From Myroides phaeus (lineage in GTDB: Bacteria; Bacteroidota; Bacteroidia; Flavobacteriales; Flavobacteriaceae): a stretch of 64,000 nt of DNA. A model generated the notes under the pieces. The model ran no database searches. It was given only the letters and a program-made list of their open reading frames with translations, and was not told the DNA's origin. Below are positions 42,924 through 51,390 of the stretch, one piece after another. Position numbers and translations under genes: made by a program. Each line of letters opens with the position of its first letter. Within the stretch, counting starts at the first letter, position 1. The DNA is taken from positions 158,626-222,625 of the forward strand of contig NZ_FNDQ01000003.1 of NCBI RefSeq assembly GCF_900099675.1, given 5' to 3'.

Positions 42924-42961
42924 AAAAGAGTCCTTGAGTTAATACTCAAGGACTCTTTTTG
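42922..42961 (+). terminator. intrinsic terminator of pepE
   Basis: A 17-bp perfect stem (42923-42939 with 42944-42960) has a 4-base loop and overlaps the end of the stop codon. Confidence 0.88.
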
Positions 42962-42975
42962 CATATTATTGTTTA

Positions 42976-43004
42976 CAAAAAAAGCCTAAGAAAACTTAGG
43001 CTTT
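42976..43004 (-). terminator. intrinsic terminator of the tRNA-Gly array
   Basis: A 10-bp perfect stem (42981-42990 with 42995-43004) has a 4-base loop. On the minus strand the T run follows. It begins 2 bases past the last tRNA. Confidence 0.85.
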
Positions 43005-43006
43005 AG

Positions 43007-43079
<73 letters not shown>

Positions 43080-43115
43080 AGGTGATGATATTTGAAAACT
43101 TTCATCAAGTTTTGG

Positions 43116-43188
<73 letters not shown>

Positions 43189-43224
43189 AGGTGATGATAT
43201 TTGAAAACTTTCATCAAGTTTTGG

Positions 43225-43297
<73 letters not shown>

Positions 43298-43333
43298 AGG
43301 TGATGATATTTGAAAACTTTCATCAAGTTTTGG

Positions 43334-43406
<73 letters not shown>

Positions 43407-43417
43407 TTTTGTGGATG

Positions 43418-43449
43418 CAAATATAAGGCTATTTTCAAACTTCTTGCAA
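43418..43449 (-). promoter_or_regulatory. promoter of the tRNA-Gly array
   Basis: On the minus strand, TTG (43447-43449) is followed after 21 bases by the -7 box TATATTTG (43418-43425), 11 bases before the first tRNA. Confidence 0.65.
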
Positions 43450-43794
43450 GCATTTTTTAATATTTTTTTTCTAACAAATCATAATTTCATTCCAAGGAAG
43501 AAACCTACACCTCTTTCTAAGTTCTACTTTATATACTGAATTGTAGAAGCTAATAAAAATTAAAAAAAACCAAGCCTCCCTTAAAAACCTAATTAACAAT
43601 ATAATAGATAATAAATTAAAAAATATATCATTATCTTTACACAATGCTTTCTTCAAGCAGTTAATGCCTTCATAAAAGGTAATTATTTTTAAAACTGTCC
43701 AATATTCTATTAAATTGGATTTCCAAAAAGACTCTTTCTTTCTTCATTTATTAATAGGCAAGTCTACTTTTAGCAAACTCTTAATTAGGCTTTC

Positions 43795-43854
43795 TTCGGA
43801 AAAGGGGCCTTTTTTCCGAACCTCTCTCGAACCATTCCCGAACAAGTCCCGAAC
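43795..43854. repeat. hairpin followed by four direct CGAAC repeats with exact 11-bp period
   Basis: CGAAC begins at 43817, 43828, 43839 and 43850, exactly 11 bp apart. The three bases before it tend to be TCC or TCT (consensus NNNTCCCGAAC). A 9-bp inverted repeat TTCGGAAAA/TTTTCCGAA (43795-43803 with 43812-43820) overlaps the first unit. It is GC-richer than its surroundings. The layout parallels the TGTATA array at 16727. Confidence 0.72.
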
Positions 43855-44077
43855 AAAGACACAAAGAAACCTTCATTTTTCTACTTTTATCGTCCTTACT
43901 AATACTTCTTCTCTTTTATTTTAAAAGAAACAAGACACAGTTATCTTAAAATTTTAACATTAACTTATAAGTCAACCTCATATTAATCAGTCCATTATAA
44001 TTACTTTTACAGTATAAGACTTATAAACACTATAAAAACGGACCAAACTCTGTTTGCATATATTTTAATATAACTTT

Positions 44078-44121
44078 TTAGTTTGTTTAGTTCGGTAATT
44101 ACAAAACTAACACTATATTTG
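44078..44121 (+). promoter_or_regulatory. promoter and possible operator of the efflux regulator gene
   Basis: The -7 box TATATTTG (44114-44121) lies 24 bases before ATG 44146. Upstream are direct TTAGTT motifs at 44078 and 44087 and an inverted AACTAA (44105-44110). They cover the -33 region and could be an autoregulatory site. The operator role is inference. Confidence 0.45.
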
Positions 44122-44145
44122 CAACTTAATTATGTAATATATAAG

Positions 44146-44619
44146 ATGCAATACGATCAAAGATTAGTTGATTTATTTCAAGATTACTGTGCCCATCACG
44201 AGTTAGTTTACCACTTTTCTCCTTTAACAGCACAGATTTACACTTATATTATGTTTAACAATAATAGAGATGGTGTGACTTTTGATGAATTAGTTGAAAA
44301 ACTAAACGCAAGTAAAAGTTCTGTTTCTACAAGTTTGAACCTATTAATTTCAAACAATCAAATTGAACATTTTAATAAGATTGACGAACGTAAACGTTTT
44401 TTTAGGTTAAACCCTAATTATATAACGATTAGACTACAATTAATTAAAGACTTACTGGACAGAGAACAAATTCTGAGTTTGAAAATGAAAAACTACTTAG
44501 AAGAAGGAATAATTAATTCTAACAACTGTCAAGGGAAGATGAATTTATACATTGAACACTTAGAAGAAAGTATATCACAACTCACAAAAACAATTGAAAA
44601 ACTAAAAAGTACAAATTAA
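44146..44619 (+). CDS. MarR/GbsR-like transcriptional regulator of the efflux operon
   Basis: This protein has 157 residues from ATG 44146, placed 24 bases after a promoter box; the longer frame from 44083 would overlap it. A winged helix-turn-helix spans about residues 40-95 (GVTFDELVEKLNASKSSVSTSLNLLISNNQIEHFNKIDERKRFFRLN), and the wing has the usual DERKR pattern. The C-terminal third is a long helix likely used for dimerisation. The resemblance is to the GbsR/MarR group. It is 8 bases upstream of the RND adaptor gene, so it very probably controls this operon. Confidence 0.85.
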   Translation: MQYDQRLVDLFQDYCAHHELVYHFSPLTAQIYTYIMFNNNRDGVTFDELVEKLNASKSSVSTSLNLLISNNQIEHFNKIDERKRFFRLNPNYITIRLQLIKDLLDREQILSLKMKNYLEEGIINSNNCQGKMNLYIEHLEESISQLTKTIEKLKSTN

Positions 44620-44627
44620 GTAATTAT

Positions 44628-45782
44628 ATGAAACGTTATTTCTATACTACAGTTCTTGCAGCGCTTGCAATAAGCGTTACATCTTGTGGAAAAAAAGATC
44701 AGCAAGCTCCTGCACATGGCCCAATGCCATACAAAGTAATTGAAGTACCTACACAGAATGTTATAGGTTACAATACTTTTCCAACAACAATTCAAGGTAA
44801 AACGACAAGTAGTGTTAGAGCTAAAATTGCTGGATATATTCAGGAATTATATGTTGACGAAGGTTCTATCGTGAAAAAAGGACAACCTCTTTTCAGACTT
44901 GAAACAAATATGCTTAATGAAAGTGCTGATGCTGCTAAAGCTTCTATCAGAACTGCGGAAGCTCAAGTAAGCGTTGCTCAAGTTAATGTTGATAAACTAA
45001 CACCTCTTGTGCAAAAGGGAATTATCAGTGCTATTGAATTAAAAACTGCTGAGGCAAACTTAGCAAGTGCTAAAAGCCAATTAGCTGCTGCTAAAGCACA
45101 ATACCAAAGCATTGTTGCTAATATTGATTACTCTATCATTAAAAGTCCTATTGACGGAATTGTTGGAGCTATCAATTACCGTGTTGGTTCTCTTGTTAGT
45201 CCAAGTGATCCTAATCCCCTAACTATTGTTTCTGACGATAGCGAAATGTTTGCCTACTTCTCAATGAATGAAAAAGATTATTTCAACTTCTTGGAAAATA
45301 TTCCTGGAAAATCTTTGAAAGAGAAAGTAGCTAATTTACCTGAAGTAAAACTTGTACTTGCAAACGGACAAACGTATGAAACACCTGGTAAAATTGAAAC
45401 AATTACAGGGCAAATAAACACTGCTACTGGTACTGTTCAAGTACGTGCTCTTTTCCCAAATAGCGGACATATTTTAAGCAACGGAAACAGTGGTAAATTA
45501 TTAGTTCCTCAAGAACATAAAGATGTTGTGGTTGTTCCTGAGTCTGCTACATTCGAGCAACAAGGACAAGTATATGTGTTTGCAGTGGTTAACGATACAG
45601 CTAAAGCAGCTAAAATCGAAGTTATTGATCGTGTAAACAAACTTGCTGTTGTAAAAGAAGGACTAAAACAAGGAGACAAAATTGTTGGTGCTGGTTTAGG
45701 TACATTAAGACCTGGAACTGCTATCACACCACAACCAGTGAAATTTGAGTCTATTAATGAAAACATTCACACAACGTTTTAA
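44628..45782 (+). CDS. RND efflux periplasmic adaptor (AcrA/MexA-like lipoprotein)
   Basis: This 384-residue membrane fusion protein has a lipobox (VTSC, Cys20). In order come a barrel-sandwich (biotinyl-lipoyl) half GKTTSSVRAKIAGYIQELYVDEGSIVKKGQPLF, a coiled-coil hairpin of Ala-rich helices (about 95-170), the second lipoyl half IKSPIDGIVGAINYRVGSLV, a beta-barrel and the membrane-proximal domain. It joins the RND pump to the outer-membrane channel. The stop is 3 bases before the pump gene, so the operon is tight. Confidence 0.94.
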   Translation: MKRYFYTTVLAALAISVTSCGKKDQQAPAHGPMPYKVIEVPTQNVIGYNTFPTTIQGKTTSSVRAKIAGYIQELYVDEGSIVKKGQPLFRLETNMLNESADAAKASIRTAEAQVSVAQVNVDKLTPLVQKGIISAIELKTAEANLASAKSQLAAAKAQYQSIVANIDYSIIKSPIDGIVGAINYRVGSLVSPSDPNPLTIVSDDSEMFAYFSMNEKDYFNFLENIPGKSLKEKVANLPEVKLVLANGQTYETPGKIETITGQINTATGTVQVRALFPNSGHILSNGNSGKLLVPQEHKDVVVVPESATFEQQGQVYVFAVVNDTAKAAKIEVIDRVNKLAVVKEGLKQGDKIVGAGLGTLRPGTAITPQPVKFESINENIHTTF

Positions 45783-45785
45783 ACT

Positions 45786-48700
45786 ATGTTAAAAACTTTT
45801 ATTGAAAGACCTGTATTATCTACAGTAATTTCTATCTTAATAGTAATCTTAGGGGTGCTGGGACTATCAGCACTTCCTGTGACGCAATATCCTGATATTG
45901 CTCCACCGACAGTTCAGATTGCTGCAGCTTATCCTGGAGCGAATGCTGAAACGGTGATGCAATCTGTGATTATCCCAATCGAAGAACAAGTGAATGGGGT
46001 TGAAAACATGGACTATATCACATCTACTGCAAGTAATGATGGTAGTGCAAGTATTCAAGTTGTATTTAAACAAGGGGTTGATCCTGATATCGCTGCGGTA
46101 AACGTACAAAACCGTGTAGCTCGTGCTACACCTTTATTACCGGCAGAGGTAACTCGTTCTGGGGTAACTACTCAGAAACAGCAAACCAGTGCTTTAATGT
46201 TCTTGTCTTTCTACTCTACAAGTCCAAATTACGATGCTATCTACATTCAAAACTACATGAATATTAACGTTATTCCTGAGTTGAAACGTGTTAGTGGTGT
46301 TGGAGATGCACAAGCATTTGGATCGAGAAACTACTCGATGCGTATTTGGATTGACCCTGTAAAAATGAAGGCTTATAACTTAGTTCCTTCTGATGTTGTA
46401 CGTGTATTAAACGAACAAAGTTTGGAGGCTACGGCTGGACAATTAGGTGAAAATAACGGAGAGGCTTTCCAATATGTTATCAAATATAGCGGTAGATATA
46501 AAACACAAGAACAATATGAAAATATTGTTGTTAAGTCATTAAACAACGGACAAATTTTAAGATTAAAAGATGTTGCTAATATTGAATTAGGAGCTCAATC
46601 TTATGTAGGTAGTTCTGCACTTGATGGGCATCCTGCTGTTGCTATGGCGATTTACCAAACGCCTGGTTCTAACGCACAGGAAATTATTCAAGACTTACAC
46701 GTACAATTAGAGCGATTAGGTAAAAACTTACCTGACGGTTTAGAGTACAAAGTGTTGATGGATACAAACGAATTCTTAGATGCATCGATTAGCAAAGTGG
46801 TTCACACCTTAATTGAAGCTTTTATCTTAGTATTCGTAGTAGTTTACATCTTCTTACAAGATATTAGATCTACGTTAATTCCTCTTATTGCGGTTCCTGT
46901 AGCAATTGTAGGTACATTCTTCTTCTTGAATGTATTTGGATTCTCATTGAACTTACTTACGCTTTTCGCACTTGTACTGGCCATTGGTATTGTGGTGGAT
47001 GACGCCATTGTTGTTGTCGAGGCCGTTCACGCAAAAATGGAAGAAACAGGCCAAGAAGCTTTAGACGCAAGTATCAATACAATGGGTGAGATTTCTGGAG
47101 CAATTATCTCGATCACTTTAGTAATGTCGGCGGTATTCATTCCTGTAACATTTATCTCAGGTCCTACAGGAGTATTCTACAAACAATTTGGTATTACCTT
47201 AATTGTGGCTATTATTATTTCTGCAGTAAATGCCTTGACATTGAGTCCTGCTTTATGTGCGGTTTTCTTAAAACAACACGGAAGTAAAGAAGGTAGAAAG
47301 AGAAATTTTATTCAACGTTTCTTCGATGCATTCAACGTAGGATTTAACCGTCTAACACAAAAATATGGTAACTCATTCAAGTTCTTATTAAAACATAAAT
47401 GGGTAACTTTCTTAATTCTTTTTGCTTGTATTGGAATTACATTCTATGCTTCTAAAACAATGCCTTCAGGATTCGTTCCTAATGAGGATAGAGGGTTTAT
47501 TATGGGAAACATTGAACTACCTGCAGGTGCATCTCAAGACCGTGTAGTAAGTTTACAAAAAGAGTTCTCTAAAATCGTTGAAAATATTCCAGGAGTTGAT
47601 GGGGTAACCGTTGTATCTGGATTCTCTTTCATTAACGGACAAGGTTCTAACTACGGTATGGCGATGATTAAACTATTGCCTTTCGAAAAAAGAACTACAC
47701 CAGAATTAGCTACTGATGTTGTAATTGGTAAGTTATTTGGTATTGCTGCTACGCAATTCCAAGATGCGAGAATGATTTTCTTCCAACCACCAAGTATCCC
47801 TGGTTTTGGTATGTCTTCTGGTTTTGAAATGAAATTATTAGATAAATCTGGAGGTGATTTAACGCATTTTGATCAAAAATCTAAAGAGTATTTAGGTGCT
47901 TTAATGCAACGTCCTGAGATTTTATATGCACAATCTTCTTTCAATACGAACTATGCACAGTATGAATTAGATCTTAATATTCCGAGAGCAAAAGAATCTG
48001 GTGTATTAGTAAATGATATCTTCTCTGCTTTACAAGGATATATTGGAGGTATTTATGCGGCTGACTTTACCCGTTTTGGTAAACAATACCGTGTAATGGT
48101 TCAATCATTACCAGAATACCGTTCAGATGTAAATAGCTTAAATGATATTTATGTAAGAACAGCAACAGGAGAAATGACACCGATTACACAGTTCGTTAAT
48201 TTGAAAAAAGTGTACGGACCACAGTCAATTAACCGTTACAACTTATTTACATCTTCAAACGTAGCTGGGGCTCCAAAACCTGGTTATAGTTCAGGAGATG
48301 CTATTAAAGCAATCCAAGAAGTTGCTGAACAAACTTTATCGTCAAACTACAGTATTGACTTTACAGGTCTTACTCGTGAAGAGATTAACGCTGGTTCACA
48401 AACTATCATTATTTTCTTCTTATGTGTGGTATTTGTTTACTTCTTATTGGCTGCTCAATACGAAAGTTACTTATTGCCTTTTGCTGTAATTTTCTCTTTA
48501 CCTACAGGTATTATGGGAGCTTTCTTTGCTCAGAAATTAGCAGGATTAGAAAATAATATTTACTTCCAAATTGCCCTGGTCATGCTGGTTGGTCTTCTTG
48601 CGAAGAACGCCATTCTTATTGTTGAGTTTGCGGTTCAAAGACGTAAACATGGTGAGTCAATTGCTGAGTCAGCTATCAACGGTGCGAAAGCGCGTTTAAG

Positions 48701-48926
48701 ACCAATTTTAATGACTTCATTTGCCTTCATCTTAGGATTAATGCCATTGGTGTTTGCAAAAGGTGTTGGTGATGTAGGAAACAGATCTATTGGTACTGGA
48801 GCAGCATTTGGTTTATTAATTGGTACTATCATTGGGGTATTCGTTATTCCTGTTTTATATGCAATATTCCAATATCTTCAAGAGAAAATTAAACCAATCA
48901 AATTTGAAGAGATTAAGCAAGGATAA
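45786..48926 (+). CDS. RND multidrug efflux pump, HAE1 family (AcrB-like)
   Basis: This 1046-residue inner-membrane pump has 12 membrane segments and two large periplasmic loops. It opens FIERPVLSTVISILIVILGVLGLSALPVTQYPDIAPPTVQI, as HAE1 pumps do. The proton-relay pair lies in LVLAIGIVVDDAIVVVEAV (two Asp of TM4) and the Lys in LLAKNAILIVEF (TM10). It exports amphiphilic drugs, dyes or detergents with proton antiport. The actual spectrum cannot be read from sequence. It is the centre of a regulator-adaptor-pump-channel operon. Confidence 0.96.
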   Translation: MLKTFIERPVLSTVISILIVILGVLGLSALPVTQYPDIAPPTVQIAAAYPGANAETVMQSVIIPIEEQVNGVENMDYITSTASNDGSASIQVVFKQGVDPDIAAVNVQNRVARATPLLPAEVTRSGVTTQKQQTSALMFLSFYSTSPNYDAIYIQNYMNINVIPELKRVSGVGDAQAFGSRNYSMRIWIDPVKMKAYNLVPSDVVRVLNEQSLEATAGQLGENNGEAFQYVIKYSGRYKTQEQYENIVVKSLNNGQILRLKDVANIELGAQSYVGSSALDGHPAVAMAIYQTPGSNAQEIIQDLHVQLERLGKNLPDGLEYKVLMDTNEFLDASISKVVHTLIEAFILVFVVVYIFLQDIRSTLIPLIAVPVAIVGTFFFLNVFGFSLNLLTLFALVLAIGIVVDDAIVVVEAVHAKMEETGQEALDASINTMGEISGAIISITLVMSAVFIPVTFISGPTGVFYKQFGITLIVAIIISAVNALTLSPALCAVFLKQHGSKEGRKRNFIQRFFDAFNVGFNRLTQKYGNSFKFLLKHKWVTFLILFACIGITFYASKTMPSGFVPNEDRGFIMGNIELPAGASQDRVVSLQKEFSKIVENIPGVDGVTVVSGFSFINGQGSNYGMAMIKLLPFEKRTTPELATDVVIGKLFGIAATQFQDARMIFFQPPSIPGFGMSSGFEMKLLDKSGGDLTHFDQKSKEYLGALMQRPEILYAQSSFNTNYAQYELDLNIPRAKESGVLVNDIFSALQGYIGGIYAADFTRFGKQYRVMVQSLPEYRSDVNSLNDIYVRTATGEMTPITQFVNLKKVYGPQSINRYNLFTSSNVAGAPKPGYSSGDAIKAIQEVAEQTLSSNYSIDFTGLTREEINAGSQTIIIFFLCVVFVYFLLAAQYESYLLPFAVIFSLPTGIMGAFFAQKLAGLENNIYFQIALVMLVGLLAKNAILIVEFAVQRRKHGESIAESAINGAKARLRPILMTSFAFILGLMPLVFAKGVGDVGNRSIGTGAAFGLLIGTIIGVFVIPVLYAIFQYLQEKIKPIKFEEIKQG

Positions 48927-48927
48927 T

Positions 48928-50337
48928 ATGAAAAAACAAACATTATATAGAGTATTACCGGTTGCGCTTTTAGCACTTACTATGCAGTCTTGTTTCGTTG
49001 CAAAAACGTACGATAGACCTGAAGTAATTGATGAGCAATATTACCGTTCTGATAAAATATCTCAAGACACTCTTTCTATGGCAAATATGTCATGGAAAGA
49101 GTTATTCTCTGACCCTATTTTAGTTGACTATATTGAGAAAGGATTAGAGAACAACTTAGATATTAGGATAGCATTACAAAATATTAATGCTGCTCAAGCT
49201 TATATGCAACAAGGGAAATGGGGATATGCTCCTACATTAAACCTTGGTGCTAACTATACACACTCAAACCAATCTAAAAATTCTATTACAGGACAAATGA
49301 TTGGTTACACAAGAGTAAAAAACGACTTGTATGATGTTACAGGCTCATTCTCTTGGGAACTTGATGTATGGGGAAAAATTCGTAGTAATAAAAGAGCTTT
49401 TGCTGCTGGGTACTTACAAACTGTATCTGCTCATCAAGCTGTGAAAACTCAGCTTATTGCTACTATTTCTACAACTTATTTCCAATTGTTAGCTTTAGAC
49501 CAACAAAAGAAAGTAACTGAACAAACTATTATCAATAGAACAAACAGTTTAGAAACTATAGAGGCACTAAAAGAAGCTGGAAAGGTGAATGAAGTTGCGG
49601 TTAAACAAACACAAGCACAGTTATTCAACGCTAAGGCTTTGCTAATTGACCTTGAAACTAATATCAAACTAACCGAGAATGCTTTTAGTATTTTATTAGG
49701 GGGAACTCCTGATAAGGTTGAAAGAGGTAGCTTACTTGATCAAAAACTGAATACAGATCTTTCTGTTGGGGTACCAATGCAATTATTAAGCAATAGACCT
49801 GATGTAAGAGCTGCTGAATATGGTTTAGTAAACGCGTTTGAATTAACTAATGTAGCTCGTAGTAACTTCTACCCTTCTGTTCGTTTAACAGCAAATGGTG
49901 GATTACAGAGTGTTGATTTCTCTAAATTGTTTGATACAAACTCATTCTTTGCTAATATCATTGGTGGGCTTACACAACCATTATTTAATGGTAGACAGAT
50001 TAGAACGCAACATCAAGTTGCACAAGCAAAACAAGAAACAGCGTATTTAACGTATAGAAAAGCAATATTAAATGCTTCTAAAGAAGTTTCTGACGCATTG
50101 TATTCTTTTGAAAATTCAACTAACAAGTTGACACTGAAAAAACAAGAGTACGAGGCTTATGAAAAAGCAACTGAATACTCTGAAGAGTTGTTAGTGAATG
50201 GTATGGCTACTTATCTTGATGTTCTTACAGCAAGAGAAAGTGCACTTGCCGCTCAACTTGCTTACATTAATACAGAATTATCTCAACTTACCTCAATTGT
50301 ACAATTGTACAGAGCTGTGGGTGGTGGTATAAAATAA
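48928..50337 (+). CDS. outer-membrane efflux channel (OprM/NodT type lipoprotein)
   Basis: This protein has 469 residues from ATG 48928, one base after the pump stop; the upstream frame only overlaps the pump gene. The lipobox is MQSC (Cys21). Two OEP repeats are present, each with long helices (AYMQQGKWGYAPTLNLGANYTHS and LSNRPDVRAAEYGLVNAFELTNVARSNFYPSVRL), typical of the NodT family. It forms a trimeric channel that completes the tripartite pump. A terminator follows 25 bases later. Confidence 0.94.
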   Translation: MKKQTLYRVLPVALLALTMQSCFVAKTYDRPEVIDEQYYRSDKISQDTLSMANMSWKELFSDPILVDYIEKGLENNLDIRIALQNINAAQAYMQQGKWGYAPTLNLGANYTHSNQSKNSITGQMIGYTRVKNDLYDVTGSFSWELDVWGKIRSNKRAFAAGYLQTVSAHQAVKTQLIATISTTYFQLLALDQQKKVTEQTIINRTNSLETIEALKEAGKVNEVAVKQTQAQLFNAKALLIDLETNIKLTENAFSILLGGTPDKVERGSLLDQKLNTDLSVGVPMQLLSNRPDVRAAEYGLVNAFELTNVARSNFYPSVRLTANGGLQSVDFSKLFDTNSFFANIIGGLTQPLFNGRQIRTQHQVAQAKQETAYLTYRKAILNASKEVSDALYSFENSTNKLTLKKQEYEAYEKATEYSEELLVNGMATYLDVLTARESALAAQLAYINTELSQLTSIVQLYRAVGGGIK

Positions 50338-50361
50338 TTTAATTGTTAATTGTTTTTCATT

Positions 50362-50399
50362 AAAAAAGAGTAGTTATTTGGTTAACTACTCTTTTTTTT
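50362..50399 (+). terminator. terminator of the efflux operon, overlapping the next promoter
   Basis: A 15-bp perfect stem (50362-50376 with 50383-50397) has a 6-base loop and a T tract. The loop carries the -33 TTG (50378-50380) and the T tract runs into the -7 box of the deacetylase gene. Confidence 0.87.
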
Positions 50400-50406
50400 A
50401 TCTTTG
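50378..50406 (+). promoter_or_regulatory. promoter of the deacetylase gene inside the terminator
   Basis: TTG (50378-50380), 18 bases, then TATCTTTG (50399-50406), both consensus-like. The -7 box ends 4 bases before the ATG at 50411, so the transcript is expected to be leaderless or nearly so. Confidence 0.6.
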
Positions 50407-50410
50407 AATT

Positions 50411-51034
50411 ATGAATCTATCAAGACATATTTTTCCGTATCTCTTTCCTAAATATACTTGGAAGCGTATTACTGATCAAAAAGTTGTTTACTTAACTTTT
50501 GACGATGGACCTATTCCTGATATTACAGAATGGGTATTACACCTATTGGAAAAATACAATATAAAAGCTACTTTCTTTTGTATTGGAGATAATGTTCGAA
50601 AACATCCTGAAGTATTTAGACAAATAGTAGCACATAAACATCGTATAGGAAACCATACATTTAATCATTTGAATGGATGGAAGAATGAAAAAATCACTTA
50701 TGAAGAAAACATTCTACTTGCAAACGAAGAGATGACAAAACACACTATTTTACCTAAATTATTATTCAGACCTCCTTATGGTAAAATAAAACAAAATCAA
50801 GGGAAAGAACTTTTAAAACGAGGGTATGAAATAATTATGTGGTCACATATTTCAAAAGATTACGACAAGAATATCTCTTCTGAAGAATGTTACCAAAACG
50901 CTATTTCGGCTATTCAACCTGGTAGTATCATTGTTTTTCACGACAGCATAAAAGCGGAGAAAAATATGAAATATGCACTACCAAAAACAATAGAATACCT
51001 TATCGAAGAAGGTTATTCTTTTGGAATATTATAA
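50411..51034 (+). CDS. polysaccharide deacetylase family protein (NodB domain)
   Basis: This 207-residue CE4-type protein has motif 1 VYLTFDDGP (catalytic base and metal Asp), motif 2 HRIGNHTFNH (metal His pair), motif 3 FRPPYGK, and the late motif IIVFHDS. This is the NodB core with no added domains. There is no clear signal peptide, only an amphipathic start. Typical substrates are N-acetylated glycans such as peptidoglycan or PNAG; which one is unknown. Its last 6 bases overlap the end of the convergent thioredoxin-like gene. Confidence 0.9.
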   Translation: MNLSRHIFPYLFPKYTWKRITDQKVVYLTFDDGPIPDITEWVLHLLEKYNIKATFFCIGDNVRKHPEVFRQIVAHKHRIGNHTFNHLNGWKNEKITYEENILLANEEMTKHTILPKLLFRPPYGKIKQNQGKELLKRGYEIIMWSHISKDYDKNISSEECYQNAISAIQPGSIIVFHDSIKAEKNMKYALPKTIEYLIEEGYSFGIL

Positions 51035-51322
51035 AGTCTTAGTAACACTGATTAAAGAATTTACATCCATTACACCGCTTTGGCGCCAAATCATTGTACC
51101 TCTTTTATACAACATCATTGTTGGAACTTGTTTAATTCTAAGTGCTTCAACTAATTCATTATTTTTCTCTACATCAATCTTAACAATCTTAAGTTTGTCC
51201 CCCATTATTGCAGCTACATCGTGTAGGATTGGATTCATTGTTGTACAGGCTTCATTCCACTTTGCAAAAAAGTGAATTAACACCGGTACTTCTGCCGTTA
51301 CTAAATCTCCAAATTTTGACAT
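51029..51322 (-). CDS. thioredoxin-fold protein lacking the nucleophilic Cys
   Basis: This 97-residue protein has the length and fold pattern of thioredoxin: VPVLIHFFAKW before the active site, VKIDVEKNNELVEALRIKQVPTMMLYKRG with the cis-Pro (Pro67), and a C-terminal helix. The active site reads W-N-E-A-C (22-26) in place of W-C-G-P-C, so only the second cysteine is kept. It cannot do normal dithiol exchange. It may act as a monothiol, a chaperone-like binder or part of a complex. It is cytosolic. Confidence 0.85.
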   Translation of the reverse strand: MSKFGDLVTAEVPVLIHFFAKWNEACTTMNPILHDVAAIMGDKLKIVKIDVEKNNELVEALRIKQVPTMMLYKRGTMIWRQSGVMDVNSLISVTKTL

Positions 51323-51390
51323 ATAACTTTAATTTATTTTACTCTAAACTCTTTTTACTCTACAAAAATATTATTTTTCGCAGAATTACC

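Larger units (their letters stand above)
43407..44145. other. 739-bp intergenic region between the tRNA array and the efflux operon
   Basis: No credible gene is seen. It holds the tRNA promoter (43418-43449, minus), a hairpin plus an 11-bp-period CGAAC array (43795-43854), and the regulator promoter with TTAGTT motifs (44078-44121). The stretches 43450-43790 and 43860-44070 are AT-rich, and I see nothing else in them. Confidence 0.6.

Noticed and set aside
43715..43924. 69-residue open frame through the CGAAC array
   Set aside because: Its composition follows the repeat and AT-rich flanks; it has no RBS or promoter and no recognisable domain.
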